A DNA stretch of 64,000 bases from Spirochaetota bacterium (GTDB lineage Bacteria > Spirochaetota > Spirochaetia > Treponematales > UBA12059): contig JADFDI010000005.1 of NCBI GenBank assembly GCA_018262985.1, positions 159,286 to 223,285 of the forward strand, given 5' to 3'. Below, piece by piece: positions 8,699 through 16,957 of the stretch; the first letter of the stretch is position 1; every line of letters begins with the position of its first letter. Under the pieces are notes generated by a model that was not told the origin of the DNA, searched no databases, and saw only the letters and a list, made by a program, of their open reading frames with translations. The translations under genes were made by a program, and so were the position numbers.

Positions 8699-9658
8699 AT
8701 GAGCTCTGTCCCCGATGACGCCGCGGAATCCGGAAGCAAGCCGTCGGCACAGTCGACGCCCGCAATCGTCTGGCCCGGCGCCCGGATCCTGTCCTGGCCC
8801 GAGGCCGCACCCTTCGGCCCCGGCCTCGACCGTCCGCTTCCGGCGGTCGAGGCGCCCGGAGAGGACCTGATCCTGTGCCTCCACGGCTTCCCCTCGACAC
8901 CGCTGTGCTACCGCTTGGTCGAAGGGGCGGCCCGGTCGCGGGGCTTCGATCTCGCGGCGCCGCTCATGCCCGGCTGCGGGACCGTTCCGGGGGATATCCT
9001 CGAGTTCAGCTATCAGGATTGGGTGGCATTCGGAACGGACCTGTGGCGACGGCTCCGACCCCGCTGGAAGCGAGCGTGGCTCGTCGGAACCTCGGTAGGA
9101 GGTTCGGCGGCGCTCGAGATCGCCGCGGCCTTCGCCGCGAACGACGCGCTCTCCCCGAGCGGGATCGCGACCATCGGTTCTCCGGTCGTCCTCAACGCCC
9201 CCCTCCGCCGCGGCATGATGAAGTCGGCGCTCCTCTACTTCGCGGGGGCTCTGTCCCCGTTCGTTCCCGCCATGGGCGCGGCCATGCCCGATGCGGCGCG
9301 CGAGGGCGAGGACGGCGACGAACGCTGGCGGGGCTACCTCGGAACCTACGCGGCCTTCTCGCATTCGCTCCAGAAGGGGCTCCGCTCGCTCGAGCGGCGG
9401 CTCGGCTCGGTGAGGGCGCCCGCGCTCGCTTTGCACGAGGTCCGAGACCGGATGATCGATCCGCGCAACGCCCGCATCATCGCGGACGAGACGGGCGGCG
9501 GAGGGGAGGCGCGCTACTTCGACATGGGCGACGCGGGCCACATGCGCCATGATCTTCTGCTCTACGACTCGACGCGCGACCGGGCCTGGTCCGCGATACT
9601 GGACCACTTCGACGCGATACGCGAAGCCGGGGACGGACCCCGCGGGAGGATGTACTGA
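8699..9658 (+). CDS. Alpha/beta hydrolase (carboxylesterase/lipase-like)
   Basis: 319 aa. The nucleophile elbow is VGTSVGGSAA, the oxyanion region LCLHGFPSTP, the acid lies in HEVRDRMIDPRN and the catalytic His in MGDAGHMRHD. These features resemble the EstA/monoacylglycerol-lipase-like group. No signal peptide is present. The first 11 codons (MSSVPDDAAES) coincide with a copy of the dispersed GAGCTCYGTCCCCG motif, so the true N-terminus is uncertain. There is no SD; TATGAT ends five bases before the ATG. The stop overlaps the start of the next gene (TGATG), which implies translational coupling with the DUF819 transporter. Confidence 0.8.
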   Translation: MSSVPDDAAESGSKPSAQSTPAIVWPGARILSWPEAAPFGPGLDRPLPAVEAPGEDLILCLHGFPSTPLCYRLVEGAARSRGFDLAAPLMPGCGTVPGDILEFSYQDWVAFGTDLWRRLRPRWKRAWLVGTSVGGSAALEIAAAFAANDALSPSGIATIGSPVVLNAPLRRGMMKSALLYFAGALSPFVPAMGAAMPDAAREGEDGDERWRGYLGTYAAFSHSLQKGLRSLERRLGSVRAPALALHEVRDRMIDPRNARIIADETGGGGEARYFDMGDAGHMRHDLLLYDSTRDRAWSAILDHFDAIREAGDGPRGRMY

Positions 9659-10818
9659 TGGTCGTCGCAGCGCTCTGCTTCCTGGTGCCCGTGGCGCTCC
9701 TGTTCGTCAAGGAGAAGGTTCCGCTCGCCTCGCGCTGGAGCCCCCTCGTGGCCAGCTACGCGGCGGGCCTTGTGCTGGGTAACCTCGGCATCCTGCCCGA
9801 AGGAGCGGCGGCGTCGCTCGACCTGGCTTCCTCGATCGCGGTGATCGTCGCCATCCCCCTCCTCCTGCTCTCCACCGACCTTCAGGCGATGCGGCGGCTC
9901 GGAGGGAAGGCCGGCCTTTCGTTCGCCCTGGCGGCCTTCGCCGCCGCGCTCATGGCGTCGGTCGGGCACGCCGTCCTCCGGGGCGTCGTACCCGAGTCCT
10001 GGAAGGTGGCCGGCATGCTGGTCGGCGTCTACACAGGCGGCACCCCGAACCTCGCCGCGATCCGGACCGCGCTCGAGGTGGACCGCACGACCTACCTCGG
10101 CGTCCACACCGCGGACCTGGCCTTGGGCGCCCTCTACATCCTGGCCGCCATCACCTTCCTGCCGAAGGCGCTCCGCAGGCTCCTTCCGGTCCGGGGCGTC
10201 GCAGCGGCGGACGGTCCTCGGGACCGCGACGGAGGCGCCGAGGGACGCACGATCGAGGAAGAGTCCTTCACGGTCCTGTTCGAGAAGGGGACGCCGCCGC
10301 GCCTGGCTCTGGCCCTGGGCTTCACGGTCCTCGCGGTCGGGGCGGCGATGGGCATCTCGATGCTGGTGCCGAAGGACTGGGAGACCATGACGGTCATCCT
10401 CGCGGTGACCACCTTCAGCCTGCTCGGCAGCCTGGCGCCGCGCCTCCGGAGCATCCCGAGGACCTTCAAGCTCGGCGAGTACTTTCTGCTGGTGTTCTGC
10501 GTGGCCGTCGGAGCCATGGCGGACCTCTCGCTGCTCGCGGGAGCCGCGGCCATCTCGCTCGTCTACGTCGCCATCGCCATGTTCGGGGCCTTCCTGGTGC
10601 ACGCGGCGCTGGCCGCCGTTTTCCGGATCGACGCCGACACCATGCTGGTCACCTCGGTCAGCGCGATCTGCTCGCCGCCCTTCGTCGGGCTCGTGGCGAC
10701 CTCGATGAAGCGGCGCGACCTGATCCTGCCGGGCATCACGACGGGCATACTCGGTTACGCCATCGGGAACTACCTCGGAATCGCGCTAGCGCAGGCGCTA
10801 CGCGTGATCCTCCCTTGA
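9658..10818 (+). CDS. DUF819 family membrane transporter-like protein
   Basis: 386 aa and highly hydrophobic, with about ten helices. The VGVYTGGTPNLAAI, TADLALGALYI and SAICSPPFVGLVA segments and the duplicated five-helix layout fit the DUF819 (YjcL-like) family, a distant relative of anion/organic-acid carriers. A charged loop around residues 175-215 separates the two halves. It is translationally coupled to the preceding hydrolase, so the pair may take up and cleave, or produce and export, one compound; this is inference. It converges with the MFS gene and overlaps it by 21 bp. Confidence 0.8.
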   Translation: MVVAALCFLVPVALLFVKEKVPLASRWSPLVASYAAGLVLGNLGILPEGAAASLDLASSIAVIVAIPLLLLSTDLQAMRRLGGKAGLSFALAAFAAALMASVGHAVLRGVVPESWKVAGMLVGVYTGGTPNLAAIRTALEVDRTTYLGVHTADLALGALYILAAITFLPKALRRLLPVRGVAAADGPRDRDGGAEGRTIEEESFTVLFEKGTPPRLALALGFTVLAVGAAMGISMLVPKDWETMTVILAVTTFSLLGSLAPRLRSIPRTFKLGEYFLLVFCVAVGAMADLSLLAGAAAISLVYVAIAMFGAFLVHAALAAVFRIDADTMLVTSVSAICSPPFVGLVATSMKRRDLILPGITTGILGYAIGNYLGIALAQALRVILP

Positions 10819-12087
10819 CGCGCCCGGCATGACCGTACCGGCGTCGCGGGCGCGCGCCGCGGCCCGGCGCTCGGCGCCGGCGAGCAGGTAGAGGCCGGCA
10901 GAGGCGCCGAGGGCCAGGGCCGCGGACAGGATCCACATCGCCGGGGGGCCGGAAGCTTCCAGCACGCGACCGCCCACCGGGCCGGAGGCGCTGTAGCCGA
11001 GGCTGCCGACTATGGGCAGGATGGCGGCGAAGCGGCCGCGGTGCGACATGGGGGTGTGGTTTGCGACGTAGGCCGGCTCGTTCGTGGCGTTGACGATTTC
11101 TCCGATCGTCCAGAGCGCGGTCGAGGCGAAGAAAAGCCAGGGCGAGCGGACGAAGGCCAGCATCCCGAAGCCGAGGGCGTAGAGCACGCCCGCGAAGGCG
11201 ACGTTCGCCACGGGCTTGAAGCGCTTCAGCGCGGCGACGATCGGCGCGTTGAGCGCGATGACCATGAGGGCGTTGAGCGTCATGAGCGAGCCGTAGAGCG
11301 CCGCGCCTTTGTCGCCGAAGAGCTCGCCCGCCTGCAGGGGCAGCGCGAAGCGGTGCTGGGCGTAGACGAAGCCGTACCAGGTGGTCAGCAGGGTGAAGAC
11401 CACCAGGAAGCCTCGCGAGCGCAGGGCTGAGAACAGGTTGCCTTCGTGCGCCTTCTCGGACGAATCGCTCCGGAGGCTCCGCTCGATGGCGGCCCGGTCC
11501 GGCTTCGTCTCCGGGACCAGCGCGACGACGAGGGTCGAGGCCGCGAGCGCGGCGATGCCGTTTCCCCAGAAAAGCCAGGATGGCGCCTTCTCGAACAGGA
11601 AGCCCGCGATCAGGGGGCCGCCCGCGAAGCCGAGGTTGTGCCCGAGGTAGAGCAGGCTGTACGAGGCCTGGCGGTTCTCCGGCGTCGTCACGTCGGTCGT
11701 CATGGCCGAGCGCGCCGGGTCGGTGACGCCGTCGCAGGCAAGGTAGAGCAGCACGAATACGGGAAGGAAGGCGGAGAGCCTGAACGAGCCGGCGAGGGCC
11801 AGGAAGGCTCCGGCGCCGAGCTGGCTGGCCAGCATGACCTTCCGGCGGCCGATCCGGTCGGCGAGCTTGCCGCCGAGCATGGAGCCCGGCAGGTAGGCGA
11901 GGCTCGCCGCGAAGAGCCAGTCGCCGGCCTCGCGTTGCGACATCCCGAGGATGCGCGTCAGGTAGAGGGTCAGGAAGGGAAAGACGAAGATGCCGAGGCC
12001 GTTCAGCACCTCGGCCGCGAAGAGGGCGTAGACCGGTCGCGGGAGACCGCGGTAGATGGAAAAACTGGCGGCGAATCGGCGGAGCAT
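10798..12087 (-). CDS. MFS transporter
   Basis: About 429 aa with 12 predicted membrane helices. The signature loop between helices 2 and 3 is GGKLADRIGRRKVMLAS, the classic major-facilitator motif. The region VTTPENRQASYSLLYLGHNLGFAGGP resembles the drug:proton antiporter/YajR-like group. The ORF extends upstream to 13314 because of GC-rich shadow coding over galU. I choose ATG 12087 (MLRRFAASFSIYRGLPRP), which places the first helix at the N-terminus, although no good SD is visible. The 3' end overlaps the convergent DUF819 gene by 21 bp. Confidence 0.85.
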   Translation of the reverse strand: MLRRFAASFSIYRGLPRPVYALFAAEVLNGLGIFVFPFLTLYLTRILGMSQREAGDWLFAASLAYLPGSMLGGKLADRIGRRKVMLASQLGAGAFLALAGSFRLSAFLPVFVLLYLACDGVTDPARSAMTTDVTTPENRQASYSLLYLGHNLGFAGGPLIAGFLFEKAPSWLFWGNGIAALAASTLVVALVPETKPDRAAIERSLRSDSSEKAHEGNLFSALRSRGFLVVFTLLTTWYGFVYAQHRFALPLQAGELFGDKGAALYGSLMTLNALMVIALNAPIVAALKRFKPVANVAFAGVLYALGFGMLAFVRSPWLFFASTALWTIGEIVNATNEPAYVANHTPMSHRGRFAAILPIVGSLGYSASGPVGGRVLEASGPPAMWILSAALALGASAGLYLLAGAERRAAARARDAGTVMPGASREDHA

Positions 12088-12146
12088 CGTTGGAGGATGA
12101 CAGGGAGCCCCCCCGCGCGTCCAGAGAGCGGAGACGGAAAAGGAAC

Positions 12147-12202
12147 AAGCTCTGTCCCCGATTTGCGCGAACTCGGTCCGCTCCGCCCGAGCTCCGTCCC
12201 CG
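12147..12202 (+). repeat. Two copies of the dispersed AGCTCYGTCCCCG motif
   Basis: AAGCTCTGTCCCCG at 12147-12160 and GAGCTCCGTCCCCG at 12189-12202 lie in the short divergent region between the MFS gene and galU. Further copies are at 8701-8714 and, inverted, at 21073-21086. A weaker version is at 16895-16908. All lie in, or at the edge of, short intergenic regions near gene starts. REP-like behaviour is possible, but no REP-associated transposase is in the window. Confidence 0.5.
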
Positions 12203-12211
12203 CGGCGGCGC

Positions 12212-12240
12212 TTGCCGACGCTTCCCCGCGGCGCTACAGT
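12212..12240 (+). promoter_or_regulatory. galU promoter, apparently leaderless
   Basis: TTGCCG (12212-12217), a 17-bp spacer and TACAGT (12235-12240). The ATG at 12247 lies six bases after the -10, where transcription should begin. No SD sequence precedes galU, which fits a leaderless mRNA. Confidence 0.5.
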
Positions 12241-12246
12241 GGCGGC

Positions 12247-13086
12247 ATGAAGGGAATCATCATCGCCGCGGGCTACGGGACCCGCTTCCTCCCGGTCACC
12301 AAGACCATCCCGAAGGAAATGCTGCCCATCCTGACCCGGCCGTCGATCGCCTACGTGCTGGACGAATTCGTGGCCTCGGGCATCGAGGACGTGGTCGTGG
12401 TCACGAGCCGCCGCAAGAAGGTACTGGACGACTATTTCGACCGCGAGGTCGAGCTCGAGGAGATATTCCGGCGCGAGGGCCGGGCGGACAAGCTCGCGCT
12501 GATCGCTCCCCCGAAGCTCAAGGTCGCCTTCGTCAGGCAGGCGGAGATGCGCGGCACGGGCCATGCCCTGCTCATGGCCGCTCCCCTGCTCGGCGGCGAG
12601 CCGGCCGTCGTCGCGTATCCCGACGACCTCCACGTCGGGAATCCGCCGCTCGCCCGCCAGCTGATCGAAACCTGGGAGCGTACCGGCTGTTCGGTGCTTT
12701 CGACGATGCACGAGAGCGGCGACGTGAGCCGTTACGGCGTGGTCGACCCGGCGCCGGACGGCGTTCACCTGAAAGGTTTCGTGGAAAAGCCCGGCAAGGG
12801 AACGGAGCCCAGCCACGACATCTCGCTCGGCCGCTACCTCTACACGCCCGAGTTCTTCGACTACCTCGCGGAGGGCTGGAAGTCCCACGGCGCGGGCGAG
12901 TATTACCACACCGGCGCGCTCGACCGCTTGATCGCGGAAGGCAAGGTCGCGTATCGCCGGGTCGAGGGAACGAGGCTCGATACGGGAGAACCTTCGGGCT
13001 ACCTGGAAGCGATCCTGGGCGCCGCCTGGGACGACCCTTCGCTGCGCCCGGTGGTCGAGCGCTTTGTCGCGTCCCGAAAGGCCTGA
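12247..13086 (+). CDS. galU: UTP--glucose-1-phosphate uridylyltransferase
   Basis: 279 aa, the usual length. It makes UDP-glucose from UTP and glucose-1-phosphate for glycan and envelope synthesis. The nucleotide-binding N-terminus IIAAGYGTRFLPVTKTIPKE is diagnostic of GalU. Also conserved are VRQAEMRGTGHALL, AYPDDLH (metal/sugar contact) and SRYGVVDP with FVEKP. The start MKGIIIAAGYG is fixed by the family N-terminus; the ORF-track start 800 bp upstream is a shadow. It is followed ten bases later by the cyclase gene and may be co-transcribed with it. Confidence 0.95.
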   Translation: MKGIIIAAGYGTRFLPVTKTIPKEMLPILTRPSIAYVLDEFVASGIEDVVVVTSRRKKVLDDYFDREVELEEIFRREGRADKLALIAPPKLKVAFVRQAEMRGTGHALLMAAPLLGGEPAVVAYPDDLHVGNPPLARQLIETWERTGCSVLSTMHESGDVSRYGVVDPAPDGVHLKGFVEKPGKGTEPSHDISLGRYLYTPEFFDYLAEGWKSHGAGEYYHTGALDRLIAEGKVAYRRVEGTRLDTGEPSGYLEAILGAAWDDPSLRPVVERFVASRKA

Positions 13087-13096
13087 GGAGGGCGTC

Positions 13097-14137
13097 GTGC
13101 CCGACACCCGGCTCGCGGCGATCGCCTTCGTCGACCTCGACGACTTCGCCGACCTCGTCGCCTCTGACGAGAGGACCGCGCTCGCGCTGCTCAAGCGCTT
13201 CCGCGATCTGGCCGATCCCCTGGTCGCCGAACATGGGGGCGAGCTCGTCGACGCGACGAACGACGAGCTCATGGTCCTGTTCGACAGCGCCCTTTCGGCC
13301 CTGCAGTTCGCCATGCACCTGCGCCTGGCGACGCGCGTCGGACCGGAGCCGTTGCGCGTCCGCGCCGGCGTCCACCTCGGCGAGATCTGGCGCGACGGCG
13401 CCCGCGTCTACGGCAACGGGGTGAACGTCGCCGCCCGCGTCAAGCAGGAAGCCCGCGGCGGAGACATCCTGGTTTCGGAGGACGTCTGGCGTCAGGTTTC
13501 CAACAAGCTGGAGCTCCGGGCCCGCGAGATCAAGGGTTCCGGCCTCAAGAACATCGAGCGGGACTTGGTCCTCTGGCGCCTGGAGGACGAAGGAAGCGCG
13601 GCGAGCGAGGACCAGGCTCCCTCGGCGGAGCCGCGGGCCGGCGCTTCGGAACCGGACGGTGACGAGGCCTCGAGGCCCGCCGCGCGGGACGGGTCGGACT
13701 CATCCGGCAAACGCGTCCGAGAAGCCCTCGAGGCCGCCCTCCTGCGCGGAGCCGAGGCCCGCAGGCGCGACGAGGGGGCGTCAGAGCGGTTCGCGGATCT
13801 CGGCGCCCTCGAGAAGCTCGGCCTCGAGGTCGACGTAGCCGCGGACGAGAATGGTTCCGCCCGGATGACCTTGCGCCCGAGGGGCGAAACCGGGGCGGCC
13901 CGTCGCGAGCGCCTGTACGCTCTCCGTGAGAAGGCTGTTTCGCGAATGGTGCGCGGCGCGCTGGCCGGCCTCGCCTTCGGCTTCTTCGCGTGGCAGGTCA
14001 ACAGCCTCTGGCTTTGGGGCACCGCCATCCTGCTCGGCTTCATTCCGGCCGTTTCGGGGCTCGGGCGGCTGGTGGAGGCGAACGGTCAGATCAAAGCGGC
14101 CGAAAAAGGCGATTCCGGCGGGAACCTTCCAGGTTGA
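13097..14137 (+). CDS. Class III adenylate/guanylate cyclase-homology protein with C-terminal 2TM domain
   Basis: 346 aa from GTG 13097, preceded by GAGGAG at good spacing. A cyclase homology domain spans residues about 5-165. AFVDLDDFADL carries the first metal Asp, TNDELMVLF the second, and GNGVNVAARVKQEA is the conserved VNxAAR region with the transition-state Asn/Arg. A disordered acidic linker follows, then a C-terminal pair of membrane helices (GALAGLAFGFFAWQVNSLWL) like the 2TM domain. The substrate-choice residues are not the textbook Lys/Asp pair as far as I can see, so cAMP production is unproven. It probably shares an mRNA with galU. Confidence 0.75.
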   Translation: MPDTRLAAIAFVDLDDFADLVASDERTALALLKRFRDLADPLVAEHGGELVDATNDELMVLFDSALSALQFAMHLRLATRVGPEPLRVRAGVHLGEIWRDGARVYGNGVNVAARVKQEARGGDILVSEDVWRQVSNKLELRAREIKGSGLKNIERDLVLWRLEDEGSAASEDQAPSAEPRAGASEPDGDEASRPAARDGSDSSGKRVREALEAALLRGAEARRRDEGASERFADLGALEKLGLEVDVAADENGSARMTLRPRGETGAARRERLYALREKAVSRMVRGALAGLAFGFFAWQVNSLWLWGTAILLGFIPAVSGLGRLVEANGQIKAAEKGDSGGNLPG

Positions 14138-14177
14138 GGCCGCGCCGGGGTTCCCGCGATCCGAAACCCGAGGCTCC

Positions 14178-14822
14178 CTACATTCCCACCGGGAAGAGGC
14201 TGCCCTGCTTGTCGCGGAGCCGGTCTTCGATGGCGTGCACGATGTTCCGGAGCGCCCGGCTTTCGGCGACGAAGTCCAGCCTGTCCCCGGGCACGACGAG
14301 GACGGGCGCCAGCTCGAAGTTGTCGATCCATTCCTCGTAGAGGCGGTTAAGCCCGGCGAGGTACTCGTCGGGAATGGCCGCTTCCATCTCGCGGCCGCGC
14401 TTCGCGATGCGCTTCCGGAGGGTGGGGACGGAGCAGCGCAGGTAGACCACGAGGTCCGGCGGCGGCAGCAGTTCCGCCACGGTCCGGTATAGCTCCGAAT
14501 AGGTTCCCCAGTCCTGGTCGCTCATGTTGCCCTGCTCGTGCAGGTTCCTCGCGAAAACCAGGGCGTCCTCGTACAAGGATCTGTCCTGCACGACGGACCA
14601 CGGGTCGTCCATGAGGGCCCGGTGCGAACGGGTGCGGTGCGTCAGGAAGAAGACCTGGGAGTTGAAGGCCCAGCGCTTCATGTCGCCGTAGAAGTCGGCC
14701 AGGTAGGGATTTTCCGCGACCGGCTCGTAATAAGGGCGGAAGCCCAGCCGCTCGGCCAGCAGGCCGACCAGGGTCGACTTGCCGGCGCCGATGTTGCCCG
14801 CCAGGACCACGTATTTTTTCAT
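14178..14822 (-). CDS. Deoxynucleoside kinase (dGK/dAK-dCK family)
   Basis: 214 aa from ATG 14822 (GGAAG upstream); the ORF start at 14909 is too long. The P-loop is LAGNIGAGKSTLVG. Other family features are EPVAENPYLADFY, the DRSLYEDALVFARN motif containing the catalytic DRS and Glu, and LRCSVPTLRKRIAKRGREME with the LID arginines. The family phosphorylates deoxynucleosides in salvage. The gene converges on the cyclase gene with a 40-bp gap. Confidence 0.88.
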   Translation of the reverse strand: MKKYVVLAGNIGAGKSTLVGLLAERLGFRPYYEPVAENPYLADFYGDMKRWAFNSQVFFLTHRTRSHRALMDDPWSVVQDRSLYEDALVFARNLHEQGNMSDQDWGTYSELYRTVAELLPPPDLVVYLRCSVPTLRKRIAKRGREMEAAIPDEYLAGLNRLYEEWIDNFELAPVLVVPGDRLDFVAESRALRNIVHAIEDRLRDKQGSLFPVGM

Positions 14823-14993
14823 GCCTTCCGCTCGCTCCGCCGCGCACCTGAGTGGGTCCGTCCCCGTTCCATGGGCCAGAGGATAGACGGAGCGGGGCTC
14901 CGTCGGCAAGGCCGGGCGGCCGCGACGGGCGTTATCCTGCCCGAAGGACTATACTGTCATCGAGGACGCGCCCCGGGCGCGGAAGGAGGGGCC

Positions 14994-15299
14994 GTGCACG
15001 CCCTGCTCGTAAGGATCAAGGTCAAGGCCGAGCGGCTCGAAGAGTTCGTGGAGGCGACCATGGACAACGCCAAAGCCTCGAGCCTGGAGCCTGGAGTCCT
15101 GCGCTTCGACCTGCTCAGGTCGTCGGACGATCCGACGCGCTTCCTCCTGTACGAGGTATACCGCGACGCGGAGGCTCCCGCCCGGCACAAGGAAACCGCG
15201 CACTACCTGGCCTGGCGGGACGCCTGCGAGCCGATGCTGGACGGTCCGAGGATCCGCGAGACCTTCGCGGGGGTCTTCGTGTCGGATCCGCGCGGCTAG
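14994..15299 (+). CDS. YgiN-like antibiotic biosynthesis monooxygenase domain protein
   Basis: 101 aa from GTG 14994 with a strong GGAAGGAGG before it. It is a small ferredoxin-like ABM fold: KVKAERLEEFVEAT, the EPGVLRFDLLRSSDDP turn, FLLYEVYRDAEA and HKETAHYLAW with the conserved helix His. Family members are dimeric quinol monooxygenases or unrelated small-molecule oxygenases without a cofactor. The substrate here is unknown. A TATACT element near 14950 could be its -10 box, but no -35 is clear. Confidence 0.8.
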   Translation: MHALLVRIKVKAERLEEFVEATMDNAKASSLEPGVLRFDLLRSSDDPTRFLLYEVYRDAEAPARHKETAHYLAWRDACEPMLDGPRIRETFAGVFVSDPRG

Positions 15300-15375
15300 G
15301 CGCGGATCCGTTCCGGGCCGGGCGCGCCCTTGCCCGGCGCGCCCGAATCGGGCTACATAAACGTCGGAGGTGATT

Positions 15376-15861
<486 letters not shown>

Positions 15862-15911
15862 CGTTCGGGCGCTGACGCTCTGGCGCGCGAAAGTCATTGC
15901 GGGAGGTTGCT

Positions 15912-16334
15912 ATGGTAAAGTCGATCGTGGCCCTCGCGGTAGCCCTCGTTCTGGCGACCGCGGTTCCGGCGCAGACGATCACGTTCGGCATGGGCGATCC
16001 CAAGCTCGACGCTTCGCTCAACGAGCTGAACGTCAGCGCGAAGCTCGACCTGCCCCGATTCTGGGGCGAGGTTTCGCTGACCTGGGGCGTGCCGGCGAAG
16101 CAGGTCGCCGCTCTGGCCGCCGAGTTCCAGCCCGCGGAAATCTATCTCGCGGCCGGCCTGGCCAAGCTCTCGAAGAAGCCGCTGGACACGGTGCTGGCCC
16201 AATACCGCAAGGCGAAGGCCAAAGGCTGGGGCGCCCTGGCCAGGTCGCTCGGCATCAAACCCGGCTCCAAGGGTTTCAAGGACCTGATGGCCAAGGTCGA
16301 AACATCCAAGGGAAAGCTCAAGGGGAAGAAGTAG
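15912..16334 (+). CDS. Small secreted protein of unknown function
   Basis: 140 aa. ATG 15912 has GGGAGG five bases upstream and begins the signal peptide MVKSIVALAVALVLATAVPA (cleavage near AQT). The mature protein is helical and Lys-rich at the C-terminus (SKGKLKGKK), with SLTWGVPAKQVAALAAEF in the middle. I do not recognise the family. The 3' end overlaps the convergent tag gene by 17 bp. Confidence 0.65.
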   Translation: MVKSIVALAVALVLATAVPAQTITFGMGDPKLDASLNELNVSAKLDLPRFWGEVSLTWGVPAKQVAALAAEFQPAEIYLAAGLAKLSKKPLDTVLAQYRKAKAKGWGALARSLGIKPGSKGFKDLMAKVETSKGKLKGKK

Positions 16335-16896
16335 CGCGGGCCCAGGCGGCGCCCGCCCGGACGGCTCGCTCGCGGACCGGGCAAGCCGGGACGTGCGCGC
16401 CGTCTAGGTAGCCGGAGCTCATCAGGAACTCGCCCGTGATCTCTCCGCCGGTGAAGACGAAGGTCCGCTTGAAGAGCTTCACCCACTCCTCCTTGGGGCG
16501 CGGATGGTGCGCGTCCAGCCAGGCGCCGAAGGACGGGTAGGACGGGCGGAGCGCGACAAGGCGGCGGGCGTTCTCGATGGCCGCCCCGATCTTCAGCCGG
16601 TTGCGGATGATGCCGGGGTCGGCCAGGAGCCGCTCAAGGTCGGCGGGGCCGTAGGAGGCGATGCGCTCCACCTCGAAGCCCTCGTAGGCGCGGTCGAAGG
16701 CGGCGCGCTTTTTCAGGATCGTCGACCACGAGAGCCCCGCCTGGTTGATCTCGAGGACGAGCAGGCGGAAGAGCCCGCGCTCGTCCCCGATCGGAAATCC
16801 GTATTCGCGGTCGTGGTAGTCCCGGTTCGGATCGCCGATCGGGCGCGCGGCGACCCAGCCGCAGTAGCCGGGCAGCGGTTCGGTCGACTCGCTCAA
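16318..16896 (-). CDS. tag: DNA-3-methyladenine glycosylase I
   Basis: 192 aa. It removes 3-methyladenine from alkylated DNA (base-excision repair). Tag landmarks are YCGW near the N-terminus, DYHDREYGFP, LLVLEINQAGLSWSTILKKR and the C-terminal HVPAC. The Cys/His residues at both ends form the structural zinc site of this family. The start appears to be TTG 16896 with GGAGG eight bases upstream. That start falls inside a degenerate copy of the dispersed GAGCTCYGTCCCCG motif. It is last in a same-strand run with the binding-protein and chemoreceptor genes, 61 bp downstream. Confidence 0.92.
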   Translation of the reverse strand: MSESTEPLPGYCGWVAARPIGDPNRDYHDREYGFPIGDERGLFRLLVLEINQAGLSWSTILKKRAAFDRAYEGFEVERIASYGPADLERLLADPGIIRNRLKIGAAIENARRLVALRPSYPSFGAWLDAHHPRPKEEWVKLFKRTFVFTGGEITGEFLMSSGYLDGAHVPACPVRERAVRAGAAWARATSSP

Positions 16897-16957
16897 GCTC
16901 CGTCCCTCCTCGACCGCGCGCCGCCCGCCCGGGCCTGCTGCCTCGGAGCGGGAAGCG

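Noticed and set aside
10798-13314. Upstream extension of the MFS ORF to 838 aa
   Set aside because: The extra 409 residues are antisense to galU and the cyclase start; the true N-terminus fits ATG 12087.
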